64,000 bases of DNA from Halosegnis rubeus (GTDB lineage: Archaea; Halobacteriota; Halobacteria; Halobacteriales; Haloarculaceae): positions 372,001-436,000 of the forward strand of contig NZ_QJOW01000002.1 in the NCBI RefSeq assembly GCF_009184545.1, in the 5' to 3' direction. Shown in pieces: positions 44,226-52,712 of this stretch. The notes under the pieces are model-generated. The model had not been told where the DNA came from. It worked only from the letters and a program-made list of their open reading frames with translations, and did not search any database. Made by a program: the position numbers and the translations under genes. Every line of letters starts with the position of its first letter. The stretch's first letter is position 1.

Positions 44226-44233
44226 ACTATACA
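44226..44233 (+). promoter_or_regulatory. TATA-like box of purC
   Basis: ACTATACA is centred 26 bases before the purC ATG at 44255 in otherwise GC-rich surroundings, consistent with a leaderless start. Confidence 0.5.
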
Positions 44234-44254
44234 ACGCCGCCAGAACGGAGAGGT

Positions 44255-45283
44255 ATGACGAGCGTCAAGGAGTTCCGGGTCGCGGAGGAGGCGACTTCGG
44301 CACGACTGGGCCGAGGCGCGTTCGTGTTCACCGACGACTACTCCGTCTTCGATTGGGGGAAGATGCCCGACGAGGTTCCACAGAAGGGCCGGAGCCTCTG
44401 TGCGATGGGGGCCGCGAACTTCGAGGCGCTCGAAGCCGAGGGCATCTCGACGCATTACCGTGGCGTCGTCACCGACGACGGCGACGAGCCGATTCCGCTC
44501 GCCGACGCCGAGGAACCGCCACGCGAGATGGCGATCGACCTGACGCAGGTACCCGACCTCCCGCACGAGGGCCGCGAGTACGACTACGACGCGTTCCACG
44601 CCGACGCCGGCCGGAACTACCTGATTCCGCTCGAAATCGTCTTCCGGAACACGGTGCCGGTCGGGTCGTCGCTCCGGTCGCGGAGCGAGCCACGCGAGCA
44701 CGGACTCGACGTGGACTCGTGGCCCGACGAGTCGGTCGACCTCTCCGAAGCCGTCATCGAATTCTCGACCAAGTACGAGGAGTCAGACCGATATCTCACT
44801 CGTGAGGAAGCCGACGACATCGCAGGGGAAGCCGACATCGATGCCCTCGAAACCATTGCGCGCGAGGTGAACGACCTCGTGACGGGGAACGCCGCCCGCG
44901 CGGGACTCGTCCACGAGGACGGCAAAATCGAGTGCTGTTACTCCGACAGCGAGATTCTGGTGGCCGACGTGGTCGGAACGTTCGACGAGAATCGCTTCTC
45001 GTACGACGGCCAACAGCTCTCGAAGGAGGTCATCAGACAGTACCACAAGCGCGAGCAGGCGGCGTGGGTCGAGGCGGTGAGCGAGGCGAAGGAGCGCGCG
45101 AAGAAACAGGACGTAGCTGACTGGCGGGAACTGTGCGAGCACGAACCCGAGCCGCTTCCCGAGACCGTACTGGAGACGGCAAGCGAGATGTACCGTGCGG
45201 GCGCGAACGCGTATCTCGGCCGCGAGCTGTTCGACGCGCCACCGCTCTCAGAGGCGGTCGAGGCGGTACGCGACCTGGGTTAG
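44255..45283 (+). CDS. purC: Phosphoribosylaminoimidazole-succinocarboxamide synthase (SAICAR synthase)
   Basis: Joins CAIR and aspartate in purine synthesis. FVFTDDYSVFDWGKMPD near residues 23-39 and LIPLEIVFRNTVPVGSSL near 129-146 (partial) are the nucleotide and substrate regions; EFSTKYEESDR near 168 follows. At 342 residues it is the longer archaeal form with an extra C-terminal helical part. Start supported by the TATA-like box. The stop overlaps the purU stop by 4 bases, tail to tail. Confidence 0.92.
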   Translation: MTSVKEFRVAEEATSARLGRGAFVFTDDYSVFDWGKMPDEVPQKGRSLCAMGAANFEALEAEGISTHYRGVVTDDGDEPIPLADAEEPPREMAIDLTQVPDLPHEGREYDYDAFHADAGRNYLIPLEIVFRNTVPVGSSLRSRSEPREHGLDVDSWPDESVDLSEAVIEFSTKYEESDRYLTREEADDIAGEADIDALETIAREVNDLVTGNAARAGLVHEDGKIECCYSDSEILVADVVGTFDENRFSYDGQQLSKEVIRQYHKREQAAWVEAVSEAKERAKKQDVADWRELCEHEPEPLPETVLETASEMYRAGANAYLGRELFDAPPLSEAVEAVRDLG

Positions 45284-46218
45284 AGCGGCTCGCCGTCGAC
45301 CGGGACCGAGGGATTCCAGTCGCGCACCTTCTCGGGTAAGCCGAGCTGGTAGTCTCCGGTCTCGATACCGTCACGAAGCTCCACGCGACCCTGGTGGACG
45401 TAGACTGCGTCGTCCAGATGGAGCCGAACCGCTTCGAGAAGCGCTGAGGCTTCGAGCGGTTGCCCCCGTCGTTCGAGTTCGTCGACGGTGGCGTCGGCGG
45501 GCACGTCGAAGGCGCGCTGGGCGATGATGGGACCTTGATCGAGGTCGGTCGTGACGTAGTGGGCGGTGACGCCGCCGACGCGAACGCCCTCCTGTCGAGC
45601 CTGCTGGTAGGCACGCGCGCCGGGGAAGGAGGGGAGCAGGCTCGGGTGGATGTTGATGATGCGGTCCTCGTACCGGAAGACGACCTCCGGACCGATGATG
45701 CGCATGTATCGTGCGAGCACGATGAGGTCGGCGTCGTACTCTTCCAGGAGAGTGAGCAGTTCGTCCTCGTCGGGAGTTCCCTTCTCGTCGCCGATATCGT
45801 GAAACGGCACGTCGTAGTCGGCGGCGAGTCCGTCGAGTTCGCTGTGGTTCGAGATGAGGACGGAAATATCGGCGTCGAGAGTCCCTTCCTCGTGGGCCGC
45901 AAACAGGGCCTCGGGGGCGTGGGTCTCCTTCGTTGCGAGAACGGCGATGGTCTGTGTGTCGCGGTCGTCGGGGAACCGGATTCGGACTTCGTGACCGATT
46001 TCCTCGCCCAGCTCGTCGAGCGCCTCGCGAAGCTCCGCCTGCGAGCAGGTCATCTCGCTCGTGTCGACGTGGAGAGTCATCCGGAACAGCCCCTCGCGGA
46101 CGGCCTGGTCGAGGTCCTCGATGTTGATAGCGCGGTCGTACAGGAGGGTGGTGACGCGGGCGATGATACCCGTCGTGTCCTCGCCGATGACGGTTATCTG
46201 GGTGTACTCGCGGGTCAT
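45280..46218 (-). CDS. purU: Formyltetrahydrofolate deformylase
   Basis: Releases formate from 10-formyl-THF. Residues 1-80 are an ACT regulatory domain (ITVIGEDTTGIIARVTTLL, partly). The hydrolase half has VLISNHSELDGLAADYDVP near 127-145, then NIHPSLLPSFPGARAY near 206-221 and GGVTAHYVT with the catalytic His and Asp nearby (DLDQGPII). 312 residues. With purS and purQ starting on the other strand 120 bp away, the locus is a purine cluster; formate could feed the formate-dependent step. Confidence 0.92.
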   Translation of the reverse strand: MTREYTQITVIGEDTTGIIARVTTLLYDRAINIEDLDQAVREGLFRMTLHVDTSEMTCSQAELREALDELGEEIGHEVRIRFPDDRDTQTIAVLATKETHAPEALFAAHEEGTLDADISVLISNHSELDGLAADYDVPFHDIGDEKGTPDEDELLTLLEEYDADLIVLARYMRIIGPEVVFRYEDRIINIHPSLLPSFPGARAYQQARQEGVRVGGVTAHYVTTDLDQGPIIAQRAFDVPADATVDELERRGQPLEASALLEAVRLHLDDAVYVHQGRVELRDGIETGDYQLGLPEKVRDWNPSVPVDGEPL

Positions 46219-46338
46219 ACCGGCCAACGTTCACCGGCGGGCAAAAGCCGCGCGCTCCGTGCAAGCATCGCTGTGCATCCCTGTGTACAGGCCACCGAAC
46301 CCGGAACCGTTTTCATCCACGGATACGCACCCTCGCGT

Positions 46339-46593
46339 ATGACAGCCTACACCGCGACGGTGACGGTCCGGCTCAAACACGGGGTGCTCGACCCCGAGGC
46401 CGACCAGACGCGCAAGGCGCTCGAACGGCTCGGCTTCGACCTCGACGGGCTTCGCAGTGCCGACCGCTTCGACATCGACCTCGACGCCGACGACGCGAGA
46501 AGCGCCCGCGAGCGCGCCGACGAGATGGCCGAACGCCTCCTCGCGAACCCCACCATCCACGACTACGACGTGGACGTGGTCGAGGCGGAATGA
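46339..46593 (+). CDS. purS: Phosphoribosylformylglycinamidine synthase subunit PurS
   Basis: The small bridging subunit of the archaeal/Gram-positive FGAM synthase, joining PurQ and PurL. 84 residues with the family pattern TATVTVRLKHGVLDPEA and MAERLLANPTIHDYDV. ATG 46339 follows TTTTCATCC by 27 bases. purQ follows after 52 bp. Confidence 0.92.
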   Translation: MTAYTATVTVRLKHGVLDPEADQTRKALERLGFDLDGLRSADRFDIDLDADDARSARERADEMAERLLANPTIHDYDVDVVEAE

Positions 46594-46645
46594 CGGTCTC
46601 GATCTCTGTGACGGAGCCGGCCGCCCGCTACACGAGGTGGCGGCC

Positions 46646-47335
46646 GTGACCGTCTCTATCGTCCGCTTTGGCGGCTCGAACTGCGACCGCGACGCCGCGC
46701 TCGCACTCGGCTCGCTCGACATCGACGCCGAAATCGTCTGGCACGAGGACGGTCTGCCGGAGGCGACCGACGGCATCGTTATCCCCGGCGGATTCTCTTA
46801 CGGCGATTATCTCCGTGCCGGCGCGATGGCCGCTCGCTCGCCCATCATGGACGAGGTGCGCGCCCTCGCTGAGGATGGTGTTCCCGTGCTCGGCGTGTGC
46901 AACGGCGCGCAAATCGGCTCCGAGTCCGGCCTGACACCCGGGGCGTTCACGACCAACCGGTCGGCGCGCTTCCAGTGTGAACACGTCCACCTGCGCGTCG
47001 AGAACGCCGACACGCCCTTTACCAGCGCCTTCACCGAGGGCGAGGTCATCTCGCTTCCCATCGCGCACGGCGAGGGGCGGTTCGAAATCGAGCCGCGAAA
47101 ACTGGACGCCATTCGCAGCGACGACCGCGTGTTGTTCCGCTACTGTGAGGCCGACGGCACCGTCACCGACGTGGCGAATCCAAACGGCTCGACGGACAAC
47201 GTCGCGGGCGTACTCGGCGAGCGCGAGACGGTCGCCGTGTTGATGCCCCATCCCGAGCGCGCCACGCTCGACGATATCGGCGCGTCGAACGGTGCCGGGA
47301 CGGACGGTGCCGGCGTCCTGCGGGCTTTCGAGTAA
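46646..47335 (+). CDS. purQ: Phosphoribosylformylglycinamidine synthase subunit PurQ (glutaminase)
   Basis: Provides ammonia from glutamine to PurL. Class I amidotransferase with IVRFGGSNCDRD at the start, nucleophile Cys85 in GVCNGAQIG, and the His/Glu pair in MPHPER near residue 201. GTG 46646 is preferred as it matches the family start; another GTG 9 bases upstream is possible. purL itself is not in this window. Confidence 0.93.
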   Translation: MTVSIVRFGGSNCDRDAALALGSLDIDAEIVWHEDGLPEATDGIVIPGGFSYGDYLRAGAMAARSPIMDEVRALAEDGVPVLGVCNGAQIGSESGLTPGAFTTNRSARFQCEHVHLRVENADTPFTSAFTEGEVISLPIAHGEGRFEIEPRKLDAIRSDDRVLFRYCEADGTVTDVANPNGSTDNVAGVLGERETVAVLMPHPERATLDDIGASNGAGTDGAGVLRAFE

Positions 47336-47350
47336 TCGACGCTCGCGGGC

Positions 47351-47869
47351 TTACTCGACGTAGCGGGCTGGCTTCTCTAGTCCGAACTCCTCGACGCTGT
47401 CGGCGACGATTCCCTTCGCCGTGTAGATGTCCGGCTTGTAGTAACACGGCTCCGTGACGCCGTGGTGCTCGCGGAGGTGCTCGCGCACCCGGTGTACGTC
47501 GTCGGTGTCGACGTAGTTCGGCGTGTACACCGTGAGCACGTACTCGTCGTACATCTCCAGCGCACCGAAGCCGAATCCCGTCATCGCCTTCACCGCCCAG
47601 AGGGTCTGGGATTCGACGCTCGCGACGACATCGGGCCACAGCGCGTCGATGCGGTCGGCCGACCCCATCACCTGCCACTTGCCGATGAACTTCTGTTCGT
47701 CGAGGGCGCCCCGGTCGATTCGCGCGACGGGCTCTTCGTCCGTCGGCGGGAGGTCGGCTTTCGTCGTCTCCTCGGGACGGAGTACGTCGTGGTCGTCGAA
47801 GCACGCGTCCGTTCCAGTGGCCGCGTCGGTGACCGCACTCGCCCGGAGCCAGTACGTCTCGTCTGTCAT
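47351..47869 (-). CDS. Haloarchaeal DUF1917-like protein, 172 aa
   Basis: The N-terminal YWLRASAV motif and GKWQVMGSADRIDALW near 66-81 resemble DUF1917 (BLES03-fold; also annotated as putative phosphothreonine-lyase-domain proteins). The rest has PNYVDTDDVHRVREHL and PCYYKPDIYTAKGI. Activity is unproven. ATG 47869 is taken; ATG 47890 would add seven residues. It converges on purQ. Confidence 0.72.
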   Translation of the reverse strand: MTDETYWLRASAVTDAATGTDACFDDHDVLRPEETTKADLPPTDEEPVARIDRGALDEQKFIGKWQVMGSADRIDALWPDVVASVESQTLWAVKAMTGFGFGALEMYDEYVLTVYTPNYVDTDDVHRVREHLREHHGVTEPCYYKPDIYTAKGIVADSVEEFGLEKPARYVE

Positions 47870-47969
47870 GATTGTGCTCGGTGACTGCATGGTTTCTGCT
47901 GGAGCGTTGACGGTAAGGGTGCTCGCCAAGCGTGGTGAAAGTGGTCTGGATTTGCCTGCATTCATGTGG

Positions 47970-48785
47970 TCTTCGCTGACCGCGTTCTCGTTACTTCCAG
48001 CCTGACAGCCCCGGACGTGTCGCTTGGTGACTGCTCTAATTCTGGCTGATTCGCTGATTTCGCTGTTACTTCTGGGTTGAAAGCCCCGGACGTGTCGCGG
48101 TCTTGCCGGTGGTTGCACCGCCGGCTGCTTGGGAGAGCGTCGCTCTCCCGCTGTCCCCGTAATATATCGGGGGCGAGCGTAGCGACCGACCGATAGTAGT
48201 CACGGAACCGACCAAACACGTGCGACACGCCCGTCTCTGCAAGACGCTGCGCGTCGTGCTGACCCTGAAGTCTGCCATGGCAGACTTCAGGACCCCTTTC
48301 GGTCCGCCCGATAGCACCGCCCACACGCCTCCCCAGCCGATTCGCTCCCTCCGGTCGCTCATCCACTGTCAGAGCACGCGCTGACAAGCCGTCGCTCGGT
48401 GCCCTCGCGACGACCTCGCGCTGACTCGCGCGCCGATGCGCGCTCGGACCACGCCACTGCACCGACTGAATAGGCAACCGTGGCGGTGGCCTACCGCACC
48501 GCGCCCGCGGCGCGTGTGCGGTCCGGGGGAGGGTTGGGGGAGCGGCCGGAGGCCGCGGGCCAGCGAGCGGGAGCGAAGCGACACGCGAGCGCGCGGTGCG
48601 GCCGGGGGGAGTGAAAAGGGCCGTGCCGGTACGGGACGCCCGCCGACGCAAGCACTGGAGCGAGCGCAGCGAGGGGAGCAACCGTAGCGGCGCGGGGGCT
48701 TTCGAGGTACTGTCGAGAGAGTCGGAAGCTCAAGCGGGGGATTTCAAGATAGTATCCAAAGGGTAGACGACTTAAGCGAGGACGT
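47970..48785 (+). repeat. Long intergenic repeat, copy B
   Basis: The gap of about 1.06 kb between the DUF1917-like gene and the GTPase gene holds no supported gene. Copy B follows the same order as copy A: two left units (48003 and 48077), CACGCCTCCCCAGCCGA, the core hairpin (48493-48522), GGCCGTGCCGGTACGGGACG, CAAGCACTGGAGCGAGCGCA and GGCGCGGGGGCTTTCGAGG at the right, then GGTAGACGAC. Unlike A it carries five extra hairpins between 48105 and 48291, including a 28-base perfect palindrome. The flanks 47870-47969 and 48786-48926 show nothing else apart from a TATA-like box at 48896-48903. Confidence 0.8.
48105..48291. repeat. Array of five hairpins inside copy B
   Basis: Successive stems: GCCGGTGG/CCGCCGGC (48105-48125, one G-T pair), GGGAGAGC/GCTCTCCC (48131-48149), CCCCG/CGGGG around an A/T loop (48155-48172), GACGC/GCGTC (48243-48255), and a perfect palindrome 48264-48291 centred on CCATGG. 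Copy A has only a simple sequence at the matching place. Confidence 0.75.
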
Positions 48786-48926
48786 TCGGGTGGTGTCGAA
48801 GCAGATACACCGAGCAAGACGTACGGATTCATCTCTCACATCTCCCTAAACACCAGTCCATGACAACACATACCACTGGACGGCGCGGCAACAACATTGA
48901 AATACGCGAATCGCCGGAGACAGATA

Positions 48927-50117
48927 GTGAGCTACACCATCGGTCTCGTGGGGAAGCCGTCGGTCGGCAAATCCACGTTCTTCAACGCGGCGACGATGAA
49001 CGACGTGCCAGAGGGCGCGTACCCGTTCACGACAATCGACCCGTCCGTGGGCGAGGCGTACGTGCGCGTTGACTGCGCGGCCCCCGAGTTCGACACCGAA
49101 TGTACCCCGAGCGTCGGCTACTGTGATGAGGGAACGCGATTCGTCCCCGTCCGACTGCTCGACGTGGCCGGACTCGTCCCCGGCGCACACGAAGGGAAGG
49201 GGCTGGGCAATCAGTTCCTCACCGACCTGAACGAGGCCGACGCGCTTGTCCACGTCGTCGACTTCTCGGGGACGACCGACGCCGAGGGCGAACGCACGGA
49301 GGGCCACGACCCCCGCGAGGATATCGACTTCCTCGAGGACGAACTCGACCAGTGGTATCTGGAGATTCTCGGCAAGGGCCTCGACAAGTACGCCGACGCC
49401 TACGACAAGGAAAACACCGACGTAGAGGTCGTGCTCGCGGAACAGATGTCGGCGTTCCGCACCAACAAAGACGAGATCAAGAAGCTCATACTTCGGTGTG
49501 ACCTCTCGCTCGAACCCGAGGCGTGGGACGACGAGGACACGTTCGAACTGGCCCGCGAGATTCGCAAGGAGACGAAGCCCATCCTCATCGCGGCCAACAA
49601 GATGGACACGCCGGAGGCACAGGCAAACTGGGCGGAGGTCACGACGGACGACGACTACGACCACCTCACCTTTGTCCCGACGAGCGCACACGCCGAGAAG
49701 GCACTCAAGAACGCCGCGGAGGGCGGCGTCGTCGACTACACGCCCGGCGACGCCGAGTTCGATATCGTCGGCGACATCTCCGACGAGCAGGAACAGGGGC
49801 TGGAGGCGATTGCCGACTTCACGAGCGAGTACGACGGCACCGGCGTCCAGGGTGCAATCGAGCGCGCGCTGTTCGACGTGCTCGGCGTCATGCCCGTCTT
49901 CCCGGGGAGCGCCAACGGGAAGGCCGACGAGGAGGGTGAGTTCCGCGACTGCTTCCTCCTTCCCCGCGGGTCGACCACCTCCGATTTCGCCTACCACATC
50001 CACTCCGACATCGGCGACGGGCTGCTCCACGGCATTGACTGCCGGACCGAGCGACAGGTCGGCGGCGACCACGTCCTCGACGAGCGCGACGTCATCGAAC
50101 TGATCACGACGGCCTGA
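48927..50117 (+). CDS. OBG/YchF/DRG-type P-loop GTPase with TGS domain, 396 aa
   Basis: TRAFAC-class NTPase: G1 GKPSVGKST near residues 9-17, G3 LLDVAGLVPGAHEGKGLG near 80, and G4 NKMD near 221. An internal helical insert follows GEFD-like EGHDPREDI. The C-terminal 80 residues (EEGEFRDCFLLPRGSTT to the end) form a TGS domain. YchF-like members bind ATP, but the NKMD here favours GTP. They act on ribosomes in other organisms. GTG 48927 is 27 bases after TTGAAATAC. Confidence 0.88.
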   Translation: MSYTIGLVGKPSVGKSTFFNAATMNDVPEGAYPFTTIDPSVGEAYVRVDCAAPEFDTECTPSVGYCDEGTRFVPVRLLDVAGLVPGAHEGKGLGNQFLTDLNEADALVHVVDFSGTTDAEGERTEGHDPREDIDFLEDELDQWYLEILGKGLDKYADAYDKENTDVEVVLAEQMSAFRTNKDEIKKLILRCDLSLEPEAWDDEDTFELAREIRKETKPILIAANKMDTPEAQANWAEVTTDDDYDHLTFVPTSAHAEKALKNAAEGGVVDYTPGDAEFDIVGDISDEQEQGLEAIADFTSEYDGTGVQGAIERALFDVLGVMPVFPGSANGKADEEGEFRDCFLLPRGSTTSDFAYHIHSDIGDGLLHGIDCRTERQVGGDHVLDERDVIELITTA

Positions 50118-50158
50118 TTCGGCAGACAGTTCAAGCGGATCCGGACCGTACTGGTGGT

Positions 50159-50350
50159 ATGAGCGATGACGAGCTGCCGCTTCGAGAGACAGACCGAGCG
50201 ATACCACCACAGTCGCCGGCAATCGCGCGACAGCTCGCAGCCACCGATCGCGAGTTGTGTCACTGTCTCAACTGTGGCCGACAGCTCGTCGCGATCAGAC
50301 ACGGCGATAGCTGTCTGTTTTGCGGGTCGAAGGCGGTCGTTATCGAGTAG
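50159..50350 (+). CDS. Zinc-ribbon microprotein, 63 aa
   Basis: Two CxxC pairs (CLNCG near residues 36-40 and CLFCG near 52-56) form a compact zinc ribbon after a charged N-terminal region with a helical segment. No partner domain is present. It starts 42 bp after the GTPase stop and may be in the same transcript. Function unknown. Confidence 0.7.
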   Translation: MSDDELPLRETDRAIPPQSPAIARQLAATDRELCHCLNCGRQLVAIRHGDSCLFCGSKAVVIE

Positions 50351-50848
50351 CTACAGCGGGGTACCGGTGCCGTCGCCCTGACTCGCCGACGCGAGCAGTG
50401 AGTCGACTGGGTCGGTGTAGTCGAAGCCGGGGACGACACCCTCCATGTAGGTGCCTTCGACGTACTCGGCGAGCGCCTTCGCAACCGCGGGCGCGCGGTC
50501 GGCGTTTCCCCACGTGAATTCGAAGACGACGACCGCGTCGCCGAGCTCCTCGTGGACGTCGAGTCGGTCCAGCTCCAGATTATCGCGGATGGCATCGGGA
50601 GCATCCTCCATCCGGAGCGCGAGGGTGTCGAACCAGCCGGCCTCGAGATCCGGGCCGACCTCGCCGTCTACGACCGACGACAGCATCGGCGCGCGGACGA
50701 CGACGGTGTACTCGTGTGCCCAGTTGTCGGTTTCGCTCGCCTTGACGCGGCTCTCGAAGGTGATAGTCGTCAGTTCGTACTCGTCGCCGTCGCGGTCGTA
50801 GGCATCGTGTGCGTCGAACGCGCGCTCGGCACTCTCGGGAATCGTCAT
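50351..50848 (-). CDS. DUF5813-like haloarchaeal protein, 165 aa
   Basis: Starts TIPESAERAFDAHDAY, then shows alternating beta strands (ELTTITFESRVKA, EYTVVVRAPML) and DAVVVFEFTWGNADRAP. It resembles the DUF5813 family known only from haloarchaea. ATG 50848. It abuts the zinc-ribbon gene stop, tail to tail. Confidence 0.68.
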   Translation of the reverse strand: MTIPESAERAFDAHDAYDRDGDEYELTTITFESRVKASETDNWAHEYTVVVRAPMLSSVVDGEVGPDLEAGWFDTLALRMEDAPDAIRDNLELDRLDVHEELGDAVVVFEFTWGNADRAPAVAKALAEYVEGTYMEGVVPGFDYTDPVDSLLASASQGDGTGTPL

Positions 50849-50904
50849 CACGAGCGATTGGCGAGACAGGAACAAAAGTCGCACGTTGCCGTACTCCAGT
50901 GCAT

Positions 50905-51035
50905 ACGCCGAGCGAAGCGAGGCGTTTCACCGCGCCGACCGGCGGGAGGCGCGGCTACGGTTTTTATTGCAGGTTTTTGCCGCGAGCGGCTCCCACAGCG
51001 CGCCGAAGGCGCGCGAGGAAGCCCGAGTCGGCAAA
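50905..51035. repeat. Hairpin and T-tract element next to tRNA-Leu
   Basis: GAGGCGTTTC is followed by the stem CCGCGCC (50930-50936)/GGCGCGG (50948-50954), T5 tracts at 50961-50965 and 50974-50978, TTTTTGCCG and a stem GCGCGCC (50998-51004)/GGCGCGC (51008-51014). The order matches the element at 2697-2850. Confidence 0.5.
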
Positions 51036-51038
51036 AAA
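51033..51038 (-). terminator. Oligo-T terminator of tRNA-Leu
   Basis: Six T residues on the - strand start two bases after the tRNA discriminator base, a typical archaeal terminator. Confidence 0.55.
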
Positions 51039-51039
51039 G

Positions 51040-51124
51040 TGCGGGGAGAGGGATTCGAACCCACGAACTCCTACGAGAGCGGATCTTAAGTCCGCCGCCT
51101 TTGGCCAGACTCAGCCATCCCCGC
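51040..51124 (-). tRNA. tRNA-Leu, anticodon UAA
   Basis: An 85-base class II tRNA. The acceptor stem GCGGGGA/TCCCCGC is perfect, and the anticodon stem GCGGA/TCCGC encloses CTTAAGA with anticodon TAA. A long variable arm (TCTCGTAGGAG) follows, as expected for leucine. The T loop is TTCGAAT. The T stem GTGGG/CCCTC contains one U-U mismatch. Discriminator A is present, CCA is not encoded, and no intron is seen. Likely promoter: GTCGAAAAGCCG at 51148-51159 on the - strand. Confidence 0.95.
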
Positions 51125-51276
51125 CTACCACTCTGTCGTCGCGCGCGTCGAAAAGCCGTTACGGTCGCCATTTAATACCGAAGACGTACCAGTCCCGTCG
51201 ATGTAACGACGTAGCCCCGGGCCGCCACGGCGGGAGCGTGACCCACGGTCCGGGACAGCGGGGGGTCGCCTGTTCG

Positions 51277-51618
51277 CTACCAGTCGACGGAGAGCGTGCC
51301 GTCTCCCTCTGGGTCAGGGGCGATCTCCTTGTTCGTTCGGCGATCGATGACGTGGATGACGCCGCGGTCCTTCTTTGCCGGACACACCTCCGCGGCGCGG
51401 ACGTTGTGGTCGAGGTCCTCCTCGCCGAAGAAGTAGGTGTTCGGCTTTGCAATCCCGGTGGAAAGCTCCATCTCCCAGTTGGTCGAGACCTCGGCACATT
51501 TCCCCGCGGCGATACACTTGTTGGCCTCGAAGACGAGTTTGTACGGTGCCTCGTCGACGGGCGGAGCGTCTGTCTCGCCGATTTCGCTCGGGTCAATCGT
51601 CTGGGCGTCGTCTGCCAT
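51277..51618 (-). CDS. Single-cluster ferredoxin-like protein, 113 aa
   Basis: The cluster cysteines are in NKCIAAGKCAE (two of them) and AEVCPAKKD; the missing fourth position and the spacing leave a [3Fe-4S] or unusual [4Fe-4S] cluster. N-terminal acidic extension of about 25 residues. Low-potential electron carrier of the cytoplasm. Reductase partner is not in the window. The ATG at 51618 is followed upstream by the broken TrkA-C gene. Confidence 0.75.
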   Translation of the reverse strand: MADDAQTIDPSEIGETDAPPVDEAPYKLVFEANKCIAAGKCAEVSTNWEMELSTGIAKPNTYFFGEEDLDHNVRAAEVCPAKKDRGVIHVIDRRTNKEIAPDPEGDGTLSVDW

Positions 51619-51641
51619 ACGGGTACGTGGAGCCGACGGGA

Positions 51642-52641
51642 TTAGTCGGTGTCGGCTCCGGTGGCTGCGGCCTCAACCCGCCGGACCGCGTCGGGCTTGG
51701 CGATGATGTACAGTGTCTCTCCGGCCGCGAGCGTCCGCGTATCGGGGACGAGCGGCTCGGTCCCAGCCTGGCTGTGGACCGCGACGACCGTCACGTCGAG
51801 GGAACCGACCGCCTGACCGACGAGCGGCGACTCGGCCGCCAACGTGACCGTGGTGACCCTTCGGGGTCGCTCTTCCTGCCAGATCGTGCGCTGACGAGCG
51901 TCCCCTCGATGGCCGCCTCGCTCGTGTGGAGCGTGACGATATCACCCCGCGCCAGCCGGTCGGGACGAGCGCGTCGACGGAGACGGCTCGCTTGCCGGCG
52001 GGAATCCGTTTCGAGAGCGCTGACACGGGCGGCGCGGCGGCGACAGTCGCCTTCCCCTGCGCATCGATGGTGACCGCCGCGTCCGCGAGGTCGAACTCCG
52101 TTCGGAGTCGCTCTCTGAACCGCGCTTCCAACTCCTCCAGCCCGAGATCGGCGGGAAGCTTCCACGTCTCCGTCTTGATGCTGGCGCGGATATCGTCGGA
52201 AAGCGGCGGGTACGCTTCCATGTCGGCGATATCGCCGACAATTTCGAGCGCTACCTGTCCGCGCCCGCCGACGAACTCGACCACGTCGTTTGAGAGCGTC
52301 TGGGCCCGAAGCGCGGAGAGCGTAAATCGCCGCGGGAACGTTGCCCCCAGCGCGTCGCCCTTGGCGTGGGCGTACAGCGACAACATCAGAATGACGAGAA
52401 TCGGGGTGATGATGACCGGACCCGTCGCTGACTGCGTGATGGTCTGGTCGGTGAGCGCGAGCAGTCCGCCGTTGACGCCAGCGAGCGCGAGCGACAATAC
52501 GACGACACCGAAGCCGGGGATGCTCACGCCGGTGATGTACTTGAATCCGAAACCGAGACTAAACGCGACCAGCGTCGGCAACAGTCCGGTGAGGATACCG
52601 AGATAGACGCCTTGGAGTATCTCGGCGGGAAGCGCAGCCAT
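51642..52641 (-). pseudogene. TrkA-C domain membrane protein with two frameshifts
   Basis: The N-terminal half (four hydrophobic segments, then a PhoU/TrkA-like linker) reads well to ALVPTG. There a one-base loss shifts the frame; the next frame gives ARGDIVTLHTSEAAIEGTLVSAR, written in part. A second one-base loss shifts again to WQEERPRRVTTVTLAAES and the TrkA-C end TLYIIAKPDAVRRVE. Restoring one base at each site would give a single gene of about 333 residues ending at 51642. It could be a real decay or two assembly errors. The adjacent divergent gene is a potassium channel, so it probably served as an accessory membrane regulator. Confidence 0.75.
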
Positions 52642-52712
52642 ACCCGCCACTCACGCGCGACCCAAATACAGCTATCGGACGGTTTATCCCGATTCCCGCG
52701 GTTCCAGCGGGT

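Noticed and set aside
48846-50222. A 458-residue - strand frame opposite the GTPase gene
   Set aside because: Antisense to a conserved GTPase; high-GC DNA gives long shadow frames.
51040-51124. The U-U mismatch in the T stem as a sign of a broken tRNA
   Set aside because: All other stems, the anticodon loop, variable arm and terminator are intact, so the gene is most likely functional.
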